DNA of 64,000 bases from Neptunomonas qingdaonensis (GTDB lineage Bacteria > Pseudomonadota > Gammaproteobacteria > Pseudomonadales > Balneatricaceae): NCBI RefSeq assembly GCF_900113275.1, contig NZ_FOOU01000002.1, forward strand, positions 372,001-436,000, written 5' to 3'. The position numbers and the translations under genes are program-made. The notes beneath the pieces are model-generated. The model ran no database searches, was not told the DNA's origin, and worked only from the letters and a program-made list of their open reading frames with translations. This document shows positions 1 to 8,622 of this stretch, in pieces. Positions within the stretch are counted from its first letter, which is position 1. Each line of letters begins with the position of its first letter.

Positions 1-743
1 TCGCCAACGGTTTGCTCAGGATTTTTAACAAACGCCTGCTCAACAAGGCTATTCTCTGCGAGAAATTTATTGATACGACCAACAACCATTTTTTCTGCAA
101 TAGCAGCTGGTTTGCTCGCCATATCCGGCTGAGCCAGAATAATTTCTTTCTCTTTGGCTATGACTTCTGCAGGCATATCGCTCTGAGAAACCACTTGCGG
201 GTTAACTGCAGCCACATGCATTGCAACATCTTTAGCGACGTCAGCATTGGCACCTTTAACAGCAACCAGTGTAGCAATACGATTGTTGCTGTGAACATAA
301 GCAGCAACCAATTCGCCTTCCAGAATAGCGATGCGACGAAGACCAATATTTTCACCAATCTTCTGAACCAGCGCTTCACGAGTGGATTCCAGCTCGCCTG
401 CCATCAGCGCAGCGACATCATCACTTTTAGCGGCAAACGCAGCATCAACAACTTTAGAAACAAAACCAAGAAAACCTGCATCACGTGCGGCGAAGTCAGT
501 TTCAGAATTTACTTCGACAATAACACCATAAGAATTATCATCAGCAACGCGCACAGCAACCACACCATCAGCAGCAGTACGGCCCGCTTTTTTAGCGGCT
601 TTCATGCCTGATGATTTACGCATTTCATCAATGGCTGCTTCAACATCGCCGCCGGCTTCAGTTAGTGCTCTTTTGCACTCCATCATACCCAAACCTGTAC
701 GATCGCGCAGTTCTTTAACTAACTTAGTCGATACACTTGCCAT
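1..743 (-). CDS. tsf: Elongation factor Ts (partial, C-terminus outside window)
   Basis: Guanine-nucleotide exchange factor that recycles EF-Tu from its GDP form in the cytoplasm. The reverse-strand frame opens with an ATG at 743 and reads [20 protein letters not shown], followed by [18 protein letters not shown], the N-terminal UBA-like domain and TDFVAR-type signature (seen here as [12 protein letters not shown]). About 247 codons are present and the frame is still open at the window edge, so the last part of the protein is missing. It follows rpsB on the same strand with a hairpin between them, the normal rpsB-tsf operon. Identification is secure. Confidence 0.97.
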   Translation of the reverse strand, partial: MASVSTKLVKELRDRTGLGMMECKRALTEAGGDVEAAIDEMRKSSGMKAAKKAGRTAADGVVAVRVADDNSYGVIVEVNSETDFAARDAGFLGFVSKVVDAAFAAKSDDVAALMAGELESTREALVQKIGENIGLRRIAILEGELVAAYVHSNNRIATLVAVKGANADVAKDVAMHVAAVNPQVVSQSDMPAEVIAKEKEIILAQPDMASKPAAIAEKMVVGRINKFLAENSLVEQAFVKNPEQTVG

Positions 744-783
744 TCTTATTACCCCTTGATTACGCATTCAATCAAAATCTGAA

Positions 784-804
784 AAGGGGAGCATAGCTCC
801 CCTT
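784..804 (-). terminator. Hairpin between rpsB and tsf (attenuating terminator)
   Basis: On the minus strand an 8-bp perfect stem AAGGGGAG / CTCCCCTT with a 5-nt loop is followed by TTTTC. It sits in the 106-nt gap after rpsB. In E. coli the rpsB-tsf gap also has a partial terminator that tunes the ratio of the two products; the same role is inferred here. Confidence 0.7.
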
Positions 805-849
805 GATACGACTCATGCTGCTGAAAATAGCTTCAACAGCGACAGAAAA

Positions 850-1581
850 TTATTCTGCAGCCGCTTCTACCTCAACAAATTCACTTTTATCGCCGCCGGC
901 AACTTCAGTACCGTCGCTGCACGCATCAGCTATAGATTTAACATAGATCTGAATGGCACGAAGAGCATCATCATTACCCGGGATAACGTAATCAATACCA
1001 TCTGGATTGCTATTAGTATCAACGATACCAATAACAGGAATACCCAGTTTGTTAGCTTCGTTTACCGCAATGCGCTCGTGATCAACATCAACAACGAACA
1101 AGGCATCAGGCAGACCGCCCATATCCTTAATACCACCGATAGCGCGATCCAGTTTTTCCATCTCACGCTGACGCATCAACGCTTCTTTTTTAGTCAACTG
1201 AGAAAAAGTACCATCAGAAGATGCACCTTCAAGCTCACGCAGACGACGGATAGACTGACGGATAGTTTTGTAGTTCGTCAACATACCACCCAACCAGCGA
1301 TGGTTTACGAACGGCATACCTACACGCAGCGCTTCTTCTTTAATGATTTTGCTTGCAGCGCGCTTTGTACCCACGAACAAAACTTTATTTTTGTTCTGAG
1401 CCAAACCTTCAACCACGTTGATAGCACCGTTTAGTGCTGGCAGTGTGTGTTCCAGGTTGATGATATGAATTTTATTACGCGCACCAAAAATGTATTGAGA
1501 CATTTTTGGATTCCAGTAACGAGTCTGGTGACCAAAGTGAACGCCTGCTTTCAGCAGTTCGCGCATTGTAACTTGTGCCAT
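850..1581 (-). CDS. rpsB: 30S ribosomal protein S2
   Basis: Structural protein of the small ribosomal subunit. The protein opens [20 protein letters not shown], matching the family N-terminus, and has the conserved [20 protein letters not shown] and [13 protein letters not shown] blocks. The start at 1581 is preferred over an in-frame ATG at 1590 because the AGGA ribosome-binding sequence lies 9-10 nt upstream of 1581 but only 3 nt from 1590. This gives 243 residues, close to E. coli S2 (241). It is transcribed with tsf and has a strong promoter about 127 nt upstream of the start. Confidence 0.97.
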   Translation of the reverse strand: MAQVTMRELLKAGVHFGHQTRYWNPKMSQYIFGARNKIHIINLEHTLPALNGAINVVEGLAQNKNKVLFVGTKRAASKIIKEEALRVGMPFVNHRWLGGMLTNYKTIRQSIRRLRELEGASSDGTFSQLTKKEALMRQREMEKLDRAIGGIKDMGGLPDALFVVDVDHERIAVNEANKLGIPVIGIVDTNSNPDGIDYVIPGNDDALRAIQIYVKSIADACSDGTEVAGGDKSEFVEVEAAAE

Positions 1582-1715
1582 GTTTAGCATTTCCTGTTTT
1601 AATTGGGTTCAACCTCCACATATCCCAGCATCCAACCGTAAAACGGCACCCGGAAACTGTGACGATATGTGTGTGAGATATTCCTCGCAATGCTGTGTGC
1701 ATTTCGGGAGCGCGT

Positions 1716-1744
1716 TTTATACCACAAGATGCGCTCAATTTGAA
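1716..1744 (-). promoter_or_regulatory. rpsB promoter with extended -10
   Basis: Minus-strand -10 TATAAA (1716-1721) is preceded by TGTGG, giving an extended -10 element TGTGGTATAAA; a -35 TTCAAA (1739-1744) lies 17 nt away. The resulting leader of about 125 nt is long enough to hold the S2-binding autoregulatory element known from gammaproteobacterial rpsB leaders; that element itself was not modelled here. Confidence 0.7.
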
Positions 1745-1751
1745 GGTCGAC

Positions 1752-1780
1752 TTCGCTCAGAGAGGATAATTCGGTACAAT
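1752..1780 (+). promoter_or_regulatory. Candidate map promoter
   Basis: A -10-like TACAAT at 1775-1780 lies 71 nt before the map start, with a weak -35 (TTCGCT, 1752-1757) at 17-nt spacing. It is back to back with the rpsB promoter. The -35 match is poor, so this is a tentative call. Confidence 0.35.
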
Positions 1781-1850
1781 CACTGCCATTGTGCTTAACG
1801 CCAACACTTAACAACCACCAAGTTTAGGATTCACCCTTCAAAGGAACACT

Positions 1851-2621
1851 ATGTCCATTACTATTAAAACCCCGGAAGAGATAGAAAAAATGCGCATCGC
1901 GGGACGACTCGCAGCCGAGGTTCTCGAAATGATCGAACCACACATTAAAGTCGGCGTCACGACCAACCAACTGGATCAAATCTGCCACGATTATATCACT
2001 CAGCAACAGCAAGCCATCCCTGCCCCGCTGAATTACCACGGCTTTCCTAAATCTATCTGCACATCAATCAATCAGGTTGTATGTCACGGCATCCCTAATG
2101 ATAAGCCGCTAAAAGACGGCGACATGATTAACATAGACATTACTGTCATCAAGGACGGTTACCATGGCGACACCAGCAAAATGTTTTTCGCCGGCAAAGC
2201 AGCCCCGCATGCCACACGACTGGCAGAAGTGACACTTGAGTGCCTCTATAAGGGCATCGAATTAGTTAAGCCAGGCGCTTTTCTGGGCGATATTGGCCAC
2301 GTCATTCAAAAGCACGCAGAAGCCAACCATTACACGATTGTCCGGGAATATTGCGGCCACGGTATTGGCAAAGAGTTCCACGAAGACCCACAAGTTCTTC
2401 ACTACGGCAGACCTGGAACCGGAGTAAAACTCGAAGCGGGTATGATTTTTACGATTGAGCCCATGATCAATGCCGGTAAACGGGATGTAAAACTATCTAA
2501 AAAAGATGGCTGGACCGTAGAAACCAAAGACCGTCGCTTATCCGCACAATGGGAACACACTATATTGGTCACTGATTCAGGCCATGAAGTACTGACTCAG
2601 CGTTCTGAAGAAAAATTTTAA
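1851..2621 (+). CDS. map: Methionine aminopeptidase, type I
   Basis: Removes the N-terminal methionine from nascent proteins; cytoplasmic dimetal enzyme. All family residues are visible: His79 in VVCHGIP, the metal ligands Asp96 (NIDITV), Asp107 (YHGDTSK), His170 (CGHGIG), Glu203 (TIEPM) and Glu235 (QWEHTI). No N-terminal zinc-finger extension, hence type Ia. Length 256 residues against 264 in E. coli. An AAGGA sequence lies 6 nt upstream of the ATG. It is divergent from rpsB and 17 nt upstream of glnD, the usual gamma arrangement. Confidence 0.97.
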   Translation: MSITIKTPEEIEKMRIAGRLAAEVLEMIEPHIKVGVTTNQLDQICHDYITQQQQAIPAPLNYHGFPKSICTSINQVVCHGIPNDKPLKDGDMINIDITVIKDGYHGDTSKMFFAGKAAPHATRLAEVTLECLYKGIELVKPGAFLGDIGHVIQKHAEANHYTIVREYCGHGIGKEFHEDPQVLHYGRPGTGVKLEAGMIFTIEPMINAGKRDVKLSKKDGWTVETKDRRLSAQWEHTILVTDSGHEVLTQRSEEKF

Positions 2622-2638
2622 TCACACTGGATTAAAGA

Positions 2639-5335
2639 ATGAACACGACCTTACTGCAACTAGCCGAGACGGATACTTTTATTGACTCGGCGGCATTCGA
2701 AGCTCGCCTGGCAAGCGGCGAATCGCCCATTAAAGTATTCAAAAGCACGATTAAAAAAGCGCAAGCTGAAATGGATGCCCGCTTCAAATCTGGCGAAGAT
2801 ATTCGCAAGTTGATTTATGGTCGTGCCGCCATCATCGACAAGATCCTGATCTCCGCATGGAATCTGTTTAAATGGCCCGATAATCAGCAGATCTCATTAA
2901 TCGCAGTGGGCGGGTATGGCCGCGGCGAACTGCACCCGCATTCAGATGTTGACCTGTTGATTCTTCTTGATGATATCGACCCGACTGTCTACGAGGAGAG
3001 TATCAGCAAATTTCTGATGTTATTATGGGATATCGCGCTGGAAATTGGCTCCAGTGTGCGCAACATAGAAGAATGTTATGAAAAAGCCCGTGATGACATC
3101 ACCATTGCCACCAACCTGATCGAGTCCAGACCGCTGACCGGCGACCCGGCGATACACCAGCGCATGTATGATCGCGTCACATCAGAAGGTGCCTGGACCG
3201 ATAAAGAATTTTTTATCGCCAAACTCAAAGAGCAGAAAGCCCGTCACGAAAAAACCAACGATACAGAATACAACCTTGAACCCAACTTAAAAAAATCCCC
3301 CGGCGGATTGAGAGATCTGCAAACGATCGGCTGGGTAGCCAAACGTCACTTCGGTGCTACTTATATTCGCGATCTGGTTGATCACGGATTTGTTACCGAA
3401 TCTGAACTGGAAACCCTCAACCGCGGTGAGCTTTACCTCTGGACTGTGCGCTACGCACTGCACATGCTATGCCGACGCCGTGAAGACCGCCTGCTATTTG
3501 ATCATCAGCGCACACTCGCCGACTTTTTCGGCTACAAAGATCAACACGGTGCACTGGCTGTCGAGCAGTTCATGAGCAAATATTATCGTGTCGCGATTGC
3601 GATGGCAGAATTCAATGACATGCTACTGCAATACTTTAATGAAGCCATTCTGAAGATTGACGACAAACAAACTGTCACTTCCATCAACAAGCGCTTTCAG
3701 ATTCATAATAATTACCTGGAAGCCACCTACGACAAAGTCTTTGAGCATCACCCTTTCGCCATTCTGGAGGCTTTCGTATTACTGGCTCAGCACGATGAAA
3801 TACTCGGCGTTCGTGCATCCACGATTCGTCTGCTACGGGATCACCGTCACCTGATTAATGATGAGTTTCGTAATGACCTGCGCAATACCAGCTTATTTAT
3901 GGAACTTCTGCGCTCGCCCAACGGTGTATCCACCGAGCTGAAACGTATGAACCGCTACGACATTCTGGGGCGCTACCTGCCAGAGTTCGGTAAAATTGTC
4001 GGCCAGATGCAGCACGACCTATTCCATATCTACACCGTCGATGCGCATACGCTAAAAGTAATCCAGATGATGCGTCAATTTCGCCACTCAAATCATCGGG
4101 AACAGTTCCCGATTGCGCACAAAGTGGTTAACAGTCTGCCTAAAATAGAACTGCTTTATATTGCCGGTCTCTATCATGACATTGCTAAAGGACGCGGTGG
4201 AGACCATTCAGAACTCGGCGCAGAAGATGTTCTGGTTTTTTGTGAACGTCACCGCCTGGGGAAATGGGACAGCCACCTCACGGCCTGGCTTGTCCGCAGC
4301 CACTTGCTGATGTCGATGACTGCACAACGTAAAGACATTACCGACCCTGATGTTATTCATACATTTGCCATGCAGGTACGCGACACGGTTCATCTTGATT
4401 ATCTTTACGCACTTACCGTTGCTGACATTAACGCCACGAATCACACTTTATGGAACAACTGGCGCGCCACTCTGCTAAGACAGTTATATATGGAAACCAA
4501 GCGAGCACTAAAACGCGGACTGGAAAATCCTATCAATAAAGAGGATCGTATTAATCAGGTACAACATGAAGCAATGGCCATATTATCCAACTCAGGCCAG
4601 CACGAAGATGAAATCAAGGAATTCTGGGCCATGCTGGGTGAGGATTATTTCTTACGCGAAGAAGCCAAAAATGTTGCCTGGCAGACACAGTCCATTCTTG
4701 AACACGGATCAAGCGAACTACCGCTCGTTCTGATTCAAAAGACTTCATACAGGGTTCACGAAGGGGCTACCGAAATCTTTATTTACAGTGAAGATGTTCC
4801 AAACCTGTTCGCAGCCACCGTAGCTACACTGGATCAACTACATCTGAACATTCAGGACGCGCGCATCATTTTGACTGATGATGGTCGTTCTTTAAATACC
4901 TATACCGTTCTGACTGATGATGACGAGCCTCTGTCAGAGAACCCCAGCTATCTTCAAAGCATTCAGGAACGTCTGATCGAAGAACTGGACGATCCCGACG
5001 ACTACCCGGACATTATACACCGGCGCGTACCAAGACAAATGAAGCTATTTGCCTTGCCGACCACCGTAAGCCTGAGTAACGACCCCAATTTACAGCTCAC
5101 CATCATGGAAGTGCGCAGTCCCGATCGTCCCGGTCTACTCGCCCGAATTGGTCAGATTTTTGCTGAACTCAACATTTCTGTACGCAAAGCAAAAATAGCC
5201 AGTGTTGGTGAACGAGTTGAGGATTTTTTCTTTATCACCGATGATGAAGGACTACCCATTAGCGATCCCGATCTATGTCAGGAGCTACAGAGGCGCGTAT
5301 GCAGCGAGCTTGACGAACATATACGCGATGAATAA
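2639..5335 (+). CDS. glnD: PII uridylyltransferase / uridylyl-removing enzyme
   Basis: Senses glutamine and adds or removes UMP on PII proteins, setting nitrogen control. Domains in order: nucleotidyltransferase with GGYGRGELHPHSDVD at residues 91-105 (catalytic Asp103 and Asp105); helical linker region; HD domain with the HD pair at His513-Asp514 (YHDIAKGRGGDH), which does the deuridylylation; two C-terminal ACT domains from about 700 and 819 (the second beginning TIMEVRSPDRPGLLARI) that bind glutamine. Length 898, like E. coli GlnD (890). The ribosome-binding site is weak (TAAAG), so coupling to map translation is likely. Confidence 0.97.
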   Translation: MNTTLLQLAETDTFIDSAAFEARLASGESPIKVFKSTIKKAQAEMDARFKSGEDIRKLIYGRAAIIDKILISAWNLFKWPDNQQISLIAVGGYGRGELHPHSDVDLLILLDDIDPTVYEESISKFLMLLWDIALEIGSSVRNIEECYEKARDDITIATNLIESRPLTGDPAIHQRMYDRVTSEGAWTDKEFFIAKLKEQKARHEKTNDTEYNLEPNLKKSPGGLRDLQTIGWVAKRHFGATYIRDLVDHGFVTESELETLNRGELYLWTVRYALHMLCRRREDRLLFDHQRTLADFFGYKDQHGALAVEQFMSKYYRVAIAMAEFNDMLLQYFNEAILKIDDKQTVTSINKRFQIHNNYLEATYDKVFEHHPFAILEAFVLLAQHDEILGVRASTIRLLRDHRHLINDEFRNDLRNTSLFMELLRSPNGVSTELKRMNRYDILGRYLPEFGKIVGQMQHDLFHIYTVDAHTLKVIQMMRQFRHSNHREQFPIAHKVVNSLPKIELLYIAGLYHDIAKGRGGDHSELGAEDVLVFCERHRLGKWDSHLTAWLVRSHLLMSMTAQRKDITDPDVIHTFAMQVRDTVHLDYLYALTVADINATNHTLWNNWRATLLRQLYMETKRALKRGLENPINKEDRINQVQHEAMAILSNSGQHEDEIKEFWAMLGEDYFLREEAKNVAWQTQSILEHGSSELPLVLIQKTSYRVHEGATEIFIYSEDVPNLFAATVATLDQLHLNIQDARIILTDDGRSLNTYTVLTDDDEPLSENPSYLQSIQERLIEELDDPDDYPDIIHRRVPRQMKLFALPTTVSLSNDPNLQLTIMEVRSPDRPGLLARIGQIFAELNISVRKAKIASVGERVEDFFFITDDEGLPISDPDLCQELQRRVCSELDEHIRDE

Positions 5336-5413
5336 ATAACAGACAGAACTTTCATCAATGAGAGCGTCATAAATAGCGCTGTCATGAAAAGAACAGCCAT
5401 CAAGAGGCCTAGC

Positions 5414-5710
5414 ATGAACCAACAAACCAAAACTGAAATTGAAGCGGCAGCGTTCCGCCAACTGGTCGCCCATCTGGATAAGCGCAAAGACGCTCAAAAC
5501 ATAGACCTCATGAACCTGGCAGGATTTTGTCGTAACTGCTTATCCAAGTGGTACAAAGCCGCGGCTGAAGAACGCGGCGAGGAAATACATTACGAGCAAG
5601 CCAGAGAGATTATCTATGGCGAACCCTATGCAGACTGGAAAGAGAAGTATCAAAAAGAAGCAAGCAGCGAACAACTGGCTGCTTTTGCGAAAACGACAAC
5701 TGACAAATAA
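5414..5710 (+). CDS. DUF1244 family protein
   Basis: Small soluble protein of 98 residues with the family block NLAGFCRNCLSKWYKAAAEE, containing the paired cysteines of CRNC, and a downstream EIIYGEPYADWKEKYQ. This is the DUF1244 family found widely in proteobacteria; structures are known but the function is not. The start at 5414 is chosen because AGAGG lies 6 nt upstream; an in-frame ATG at 5384 has no ribosome-binding sequence and would add ten residues unlike the family. It follows glnD by 78 nt and may be co-transcribed. Confidence 0.85.
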   Translation: MNQQTKTEIEAAAFRQLVAHLDKRKDAQNIDLMNLAGFCRNCLSKWYKAAAEERGEEIHYEQAREIIYGEPYADWKEKYQKEASSEQLAAFAKTTTDK

Positions 5711-5741
5711 CGGCAGAGATTTTCTCAGTTATTTCTCTACT

Positions 5742-5873
5742 GCAGCGGCCTGTTCAACCCAGGCTCGCTGTAGCTGAGCCATATCCACTTCCAGAATCGT
5801 CGCATACCCTGCAGTCTACTCAACCCATGCCCGCTGTAGCTGAGCCATATCCACTTCCAGAATCGTCGCATAC
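5742..5873. repeat. 66-bp direct tandem duplication of the flgP 3' end
   Basis: Two copies (5742-5807 and 5808-5873) sit at an exact 66-bp offset; 42 bp (5766-5807 and 5832-5873) are identical and the rest differs at a few positions. The right copy is the end of the flgP reading frame; the left copy lies just past the flgP stop and stays in the same frame. Confidence 0.95.
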
Positions 5874-6256
5874 GTATCATCCTGCACCGGATACGACTTA
5901 ACGACCCGGGCTCCGCGCACGAAGCCTGCCACAGCCGCTTTAAACGAATCCCGCTGCATTACCATATCCTCAACGGTAGTCGTGCCGTAAATATACTGCC
6001 CATGCACCACCCCAACCAGCTCCTGATAAGCCCTGAGCTTTGACGCACGCATCGCCATCACTACTTTTTGCTGGCGCGTTTCACCCGGCTGTAAGCTAAT
6101 TGGCGCATATCCTGTTGCCTGCACCCAGATTGGATCGGGGGCTGGCTGCTTGACAAAAGACGGAGACGGTAACTCATTACCAATCTCTTTCGCTGTTTGC
6201 ACAACGGTTTCACAGCCGCTTAAAAACACGCACAACAGGATCAACACAAACTTCAT
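5816..6256 (-). CDS. flgP: FlgP-like outer-membrane lipoprotein (LPP20 family)
   Basis: Part of the H-ring/basal disk around polar flagellar motors in Vibrio-like bacteria; anchored as a lipoprotein. Signal peptide MKFVLILLCVFLSGC with lipobox FLSGC and lipidated Cys15; the LPP20 core runs through QKVVMAMRASKLRAYQELV and IYGTTTVEDMVMQRDS. The ATG overlaps the flgO stop (ATGA), so the two are translationally coupled. Oddity: the frame ends at an amber codon (5816-5818), but 22 further codons repeat the C-terminal sequence and continue in frame to RAWVEQAAAVEK and a TAA at 5729-5731. The ancestral C-terminus is probably the longer form. Confidence 0.85.
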   Translation of the reverse strand: MKFVLILLCVFLSGCETVVQTAKEIGNELPSPSFVKQPAPDPIWVQATGYAPISLQPGETRQQKVVMAMRASKLRAYQELVGVVHGQYIYGTTTVEDMVMQRDSFKAAVAGFVRGARVVKSYPVQDDTYATILEVDMAQLQRAWVE

Positions 6257-6945
6257 TTAAGAGACCTCATCGGAACTGCACCATTTTCAATGATATATCC
6301 ATTATTCAATGCTTTAACCGGATCGAATCCTGGCAGCGCCCCTTCAAGACGCTGATTAACAATATGCGTCTGTGCAGATGCCAATACCTGGCGGGTTGTA
6401 GTATCCAGCACCCGGGCATTAATGACGATGCCATCAGGATGATGCGCATAGGTTCCGGTTAGCACAAAATAGATTTTATAACGCTCCCGCAAGGCGGACA
6501 TATTTTGCTTTGATACAGGCGATTTTAGCGTCGTTGCTAAACTAATGGCCCGGTAATCGACAAGATTATAGCCGCGCTGCTGCAACGGGAAGATAAAACT
6601 TTCCGATAACCGCTCACCCAATAATGGATCAGGCACACTCTGACGCAACGATTTAAAAGGCAGCACAGCAATAGGGAAGCGCTTCACTCTATTTTGATTC
6701 AAGCCATTCACCAACTGCACTGCCATCTGCTCAACAGCTTCGCTAACAGGGTCAACTTTAGCCCTATTCTCCGCGACCACCGCAAACGGGACAGGCTCAG
6801 CCAGTGTGGTATTACGCGCCTCATTTAATAAGGCCTTACTGGCTTGCGGACTTAGTTTTTCAATTTTAACGGGTACAGGCTGCTGATAACCGCAGCCCAC
6901 ACTAATCAGACTCGCCAGTACGATTGACCCTATCTTTTTTATCAT
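6253..6945 (-). CDS. flgO: FlgO-family flagellar lipoprotein
   Basis: Outer-membrane-associated protein needed for the flagellar H-ring and motility in Vibrio. The start at 6945 gives MIKKIGSIVLASLISVGC, a lipoprotein signal with Cys18 (the -3 position is Ser, slightly unusual). The FlgO domain follows: VEQMAVQLVNGLNQNRVKRF, IAVLPFKSLRQ, GERLSESFIFPLQQRGYNLV and VLTGTYAHHPDGIVINARVL. About 230 residues. An upstream in-frame ATG at 6966 would add seven residues before the signal and has no ribosome-binding site. It is the first gene of a flgO-flgP unit, divergent from flgT. Confidence 0.85.
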   Translation of the reverse strand: MIKKIGSIVLASLISVGCGYQQPVPVKIEKLSPQASKALLNEARNTTLAEPVPFAVVAENRAKVDPVSEAVEQMAVQLVNGLNQNRVKRFPIAVLPFKSLRQSVPDPLLGERLSESFIFPLQQRGYNLVDYRAISLATTLKSPVSKQNMSALRERYKIYFVLTGTYAHHPDGIVINARVLDTTTRQVLASAQTHIVNQRLEGALPGFDPVKALNNGYIIENGAVPMRSLK

Positions 6946-6985
6946 AACAGCTCGCCCACACTCCATTTACAGCACACTAACAAAA

Positions 6986-7015
6986 TCTATAAGAACAGAT
7001 TAAGACAGGCGTCAA
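6986..7015 (-). promoter_or_regulatory. Candidate sigma-70 promoter for flgOP
   Basis: Minus-strand TTGACG (7010-7015), 18-nt spacer, TATAGA (6986-6991), about 40 nt before the flgO start. No sigma-54 or sigma-28 motif with correct spacing was found in the flgO-flgT gap. Confidence 0.5.
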
Positions 7016-7110
7016 CACATACATCAACACACAGTTTGCATGTCAGGCGTAAATTGCATACCTTTCACCTATTGCTCACCTATTCTTAATATATCGGTCA
7101 GGTTGCTCTC

Positions 7111-8328
7111 ATGTTGAGACATTTTCAAGAATATTTACTATCCCTGGTATTATTGCTTAGCAGTTTCCATGCCTATGCCACCACTGTTGAAGCAACAGGA
7201 CAGGCTTTCATCTACAACAGCGACCTTACAAAAGCACGGGAGCAAGCCATAAGCGACGCTAAACAGCAGGCATCGCTGCAAGCTGCCGCTTATATCAGCA
7301 GTACTCAGCAACTCGAAGACGGCATACTGGAAATTGATAATATGCGCATCTCAACAATGGGCTCATTGTCCAATATTGAGATCCTTGAAGAAAAGCTTAT
7401 CGGCAACAAACTACATGTGCGGATCCGTGCTGACATTGATACTAAAACGACCTGCAGCAATGGCAATAGTGGCAATAGTTTTCGAAAAACAATCGCCGTA
7501 GCAGCCTTTCCTCTTGAGCACCCCACGCAAGCTAACCTTGGCAATATAAGAAATATTGAATCCAGTTTAGCCTCACAGTTAACAACACGATTGAACAGCT
7601 ATGACGGCATATCAGCACTCAATGCCGGCAACTTACTATTGCACAAACAACTGGGCACAGCCACATCGCGACAATTGGATGACGGGACGCTCACCACCAT
7701 GATGGCCTATACACAACAACTCGACAGCCAATTTATTGTATCCGGCATTATTCGTGATGTATCTATGAATACCCCCGGCACCATTAACGAAAAAAACTGG
7801 CTTATCGACACCTACAATAAGTTAGATTACAAAAGCAAAAAGCACCTGAGAAACTTTAGCCTGGACCTGTTCATTCACGATGGTTTTAGCGGCACGCTAC
7901 TTGAGCAGAAACATTACGCAACTCAGGGACGCTGGAATCTTGCACCGACAGAAAAAACCGGATTCGCCACCCCGGCCTTTTTGAATAGCGATTATGGACA
8001 AAGCATCAATAAGTTACTTGATGAAATCAGCCTCGACCTTTCCAAATCTCTCCGCTGCTTGCCATTCTCCGCGAGAATAACCCGCACACAAGAAAGCGAT
8101 TTATGGATTAATGCAGGAAAACAGAGTGGCTTAAAAAGAGGCGACAAGCTCACGGTCTATCGCAAAACCATGTTTTACAATCAAACCAGCCAGACAACGA
8201 CGGAACTTATTAACACACGCCTGACAATGATTGTTGATGATGTTCAAGCCACCACAGTAAAAGGGCATATCAACGGCTCAACTGCACAACACAATATTCA
8301 ACCTGATGACATTGTGATGTTCTGGTAA
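7111..8328 (+). CDS. flgT: Flagellar H-ring protein FlgT
   Basis: Periplasmic protein that in Vibrio forms the H ring and helps stabilise stator assembly. A signal peptide ends near HAYA (residue 24). The N-terminal domain holds ATGQAFIYNSDLTKAREQAI and DAKQQASLQAAAY; the middle domain starts around KTIAVAAFPLEHP (residue 129) and contains LDSQFIVSGIIRDVSM; the C-terminal domain ends with LWINAGKQSGLKRGDKLTVY and DDVQATTVKGHI. Length 405, close to Vibrio FlgT. It is divergent from flgO-flgP, the same three-gene set as in Vibrio. The ribosome-binding site is poor. The flagellar structural operons themselves are not in this window. Confidence 0.88.
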   Translation: MLRHFQEYLLSLVLLLSSFHAYATTVEATGQAFIYNSDLTKAREQAISDAKQQASLQAAAYISSTQQLEDGILEIDNMRISTMGSLSNIEILEEKLIGNKLHVRIRADIDTKTTCSNGNSGNSFRKTIAVAAFPLEHPTQANLGNIRNIESSLASQLTTRLNSYDGISALNAGNLLLHKQLGTATSRQLDDGTLTTMMAYTQQLDSQFIVSGIIRDVSMNTPGTINEKNWLIDTYNKLDYKSKKHLRNFSLDLFIHDGFSGTLLEQKHYATQGRWNLAPTEKTGFATPAFLNSDYGQSINKLLDEISLDLSKSLRCLPFSARITRTQESDLWINAGKQSGLKRGDKLTVYRKTMFYNQTSQTTTELINTRLTMIVDDVQATTVKGHINGSTAQHNIQPDDIVMFW

Positions 8329-8331
8329 TGG

Positions 8332-8359
8332 TTTACTTCGCCCGGCCGCGCTCTATAAT
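8332..8359 (+). promoter_or_regulatory. zapB promoter
   Basis: TTTACT (8332-8337), 16-nt spacer, consensus -10 TATAAT (8354-8359), starting right after the flgT stop and 36 nt before the zapB start. Confidence 0.65.
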
Positions 8360-8394
8360 CGGCATCTTTATTGTCATATCCAAAAGGGTGCCCA

Positions 8395-8583
8395 ATGCAA
8401 ACCGAGTTGTTCAACCAGTTAGAAACAAAAATCGAAAGCATGATCGACGAAGTCGAGTTGCTGAGAATGGAAATTACTGAATTACGCGAAGCGAAACAAC
8501 AACTGGAAGAGGAGCAACAGGCCTGGCAGGAAAATCTGCAGCACTTGCTGAGTAAATTCGACTCAGTAGACACTGCAGAATAA
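8395..8583 (+). CDS. zapB: Cell division protein ZapB
   Basis: Small coiled-coil protein that joins the Z ring through ZapA and links it to MatP. The whole 62-residue protein is heptad-like: FNQLETKIESMIDEVELLRM, EITELREAKQQLEEEQQ, AWQENLQHLLSKFDSV. It matches E. coli ZapB (LLQMEIEELKE and GWQERLQALLGRM) at both ends but lacks about 17 central residues. The start at 8395 is supported by AAAAGGG 7 nt upstream; an in-frame ATG at 8371 would fall beside the promoter. Monocistronic with its own promoter. Confidence 0.88.
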   Translation: MQTELFNQLETKIESMIDEVELLRMEITELREAKQQLEEEQQAWQENLQHLLSKFDSVDTAE

Positions 8584-8590
8584 CGCAGTA

Positions 8591-8622
8591 AAAAGGGGCT
8601 CAGTAGATTACTTTTGAGTCCC
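8591..8622 (-). terminator. Terminator of the OmpA-lipoprotein gene
   Basis: On the minus strand GGGACTCA pairs with TGAGCCCC (8 bp, one G-U pair, 12-nt loop) followed by TTTTT. The 5' arm lies in the last codons of the gene, so the stop codon is in the loop. Confidence 0.75.

Noticed and set aside
12-611. 199-codon open frame on the plus strand
   Set aside because: Antisense to tsf with no family resemblance; tsf on the other strand is certain.
1475-1814. Small open frames around the rpsB start and leader
   Set aside because: They fall over the rpsB start, leader and promoter in other frames and do not resemble any protein.
6967-7110. Sigma-54 or sigma-28 promoter for flagellar genes
   Set aside because: The nearest GG...GC pair has 8-nt rather than 10-nt spacing, and no TAAA-N15-GCCGATAA was present.
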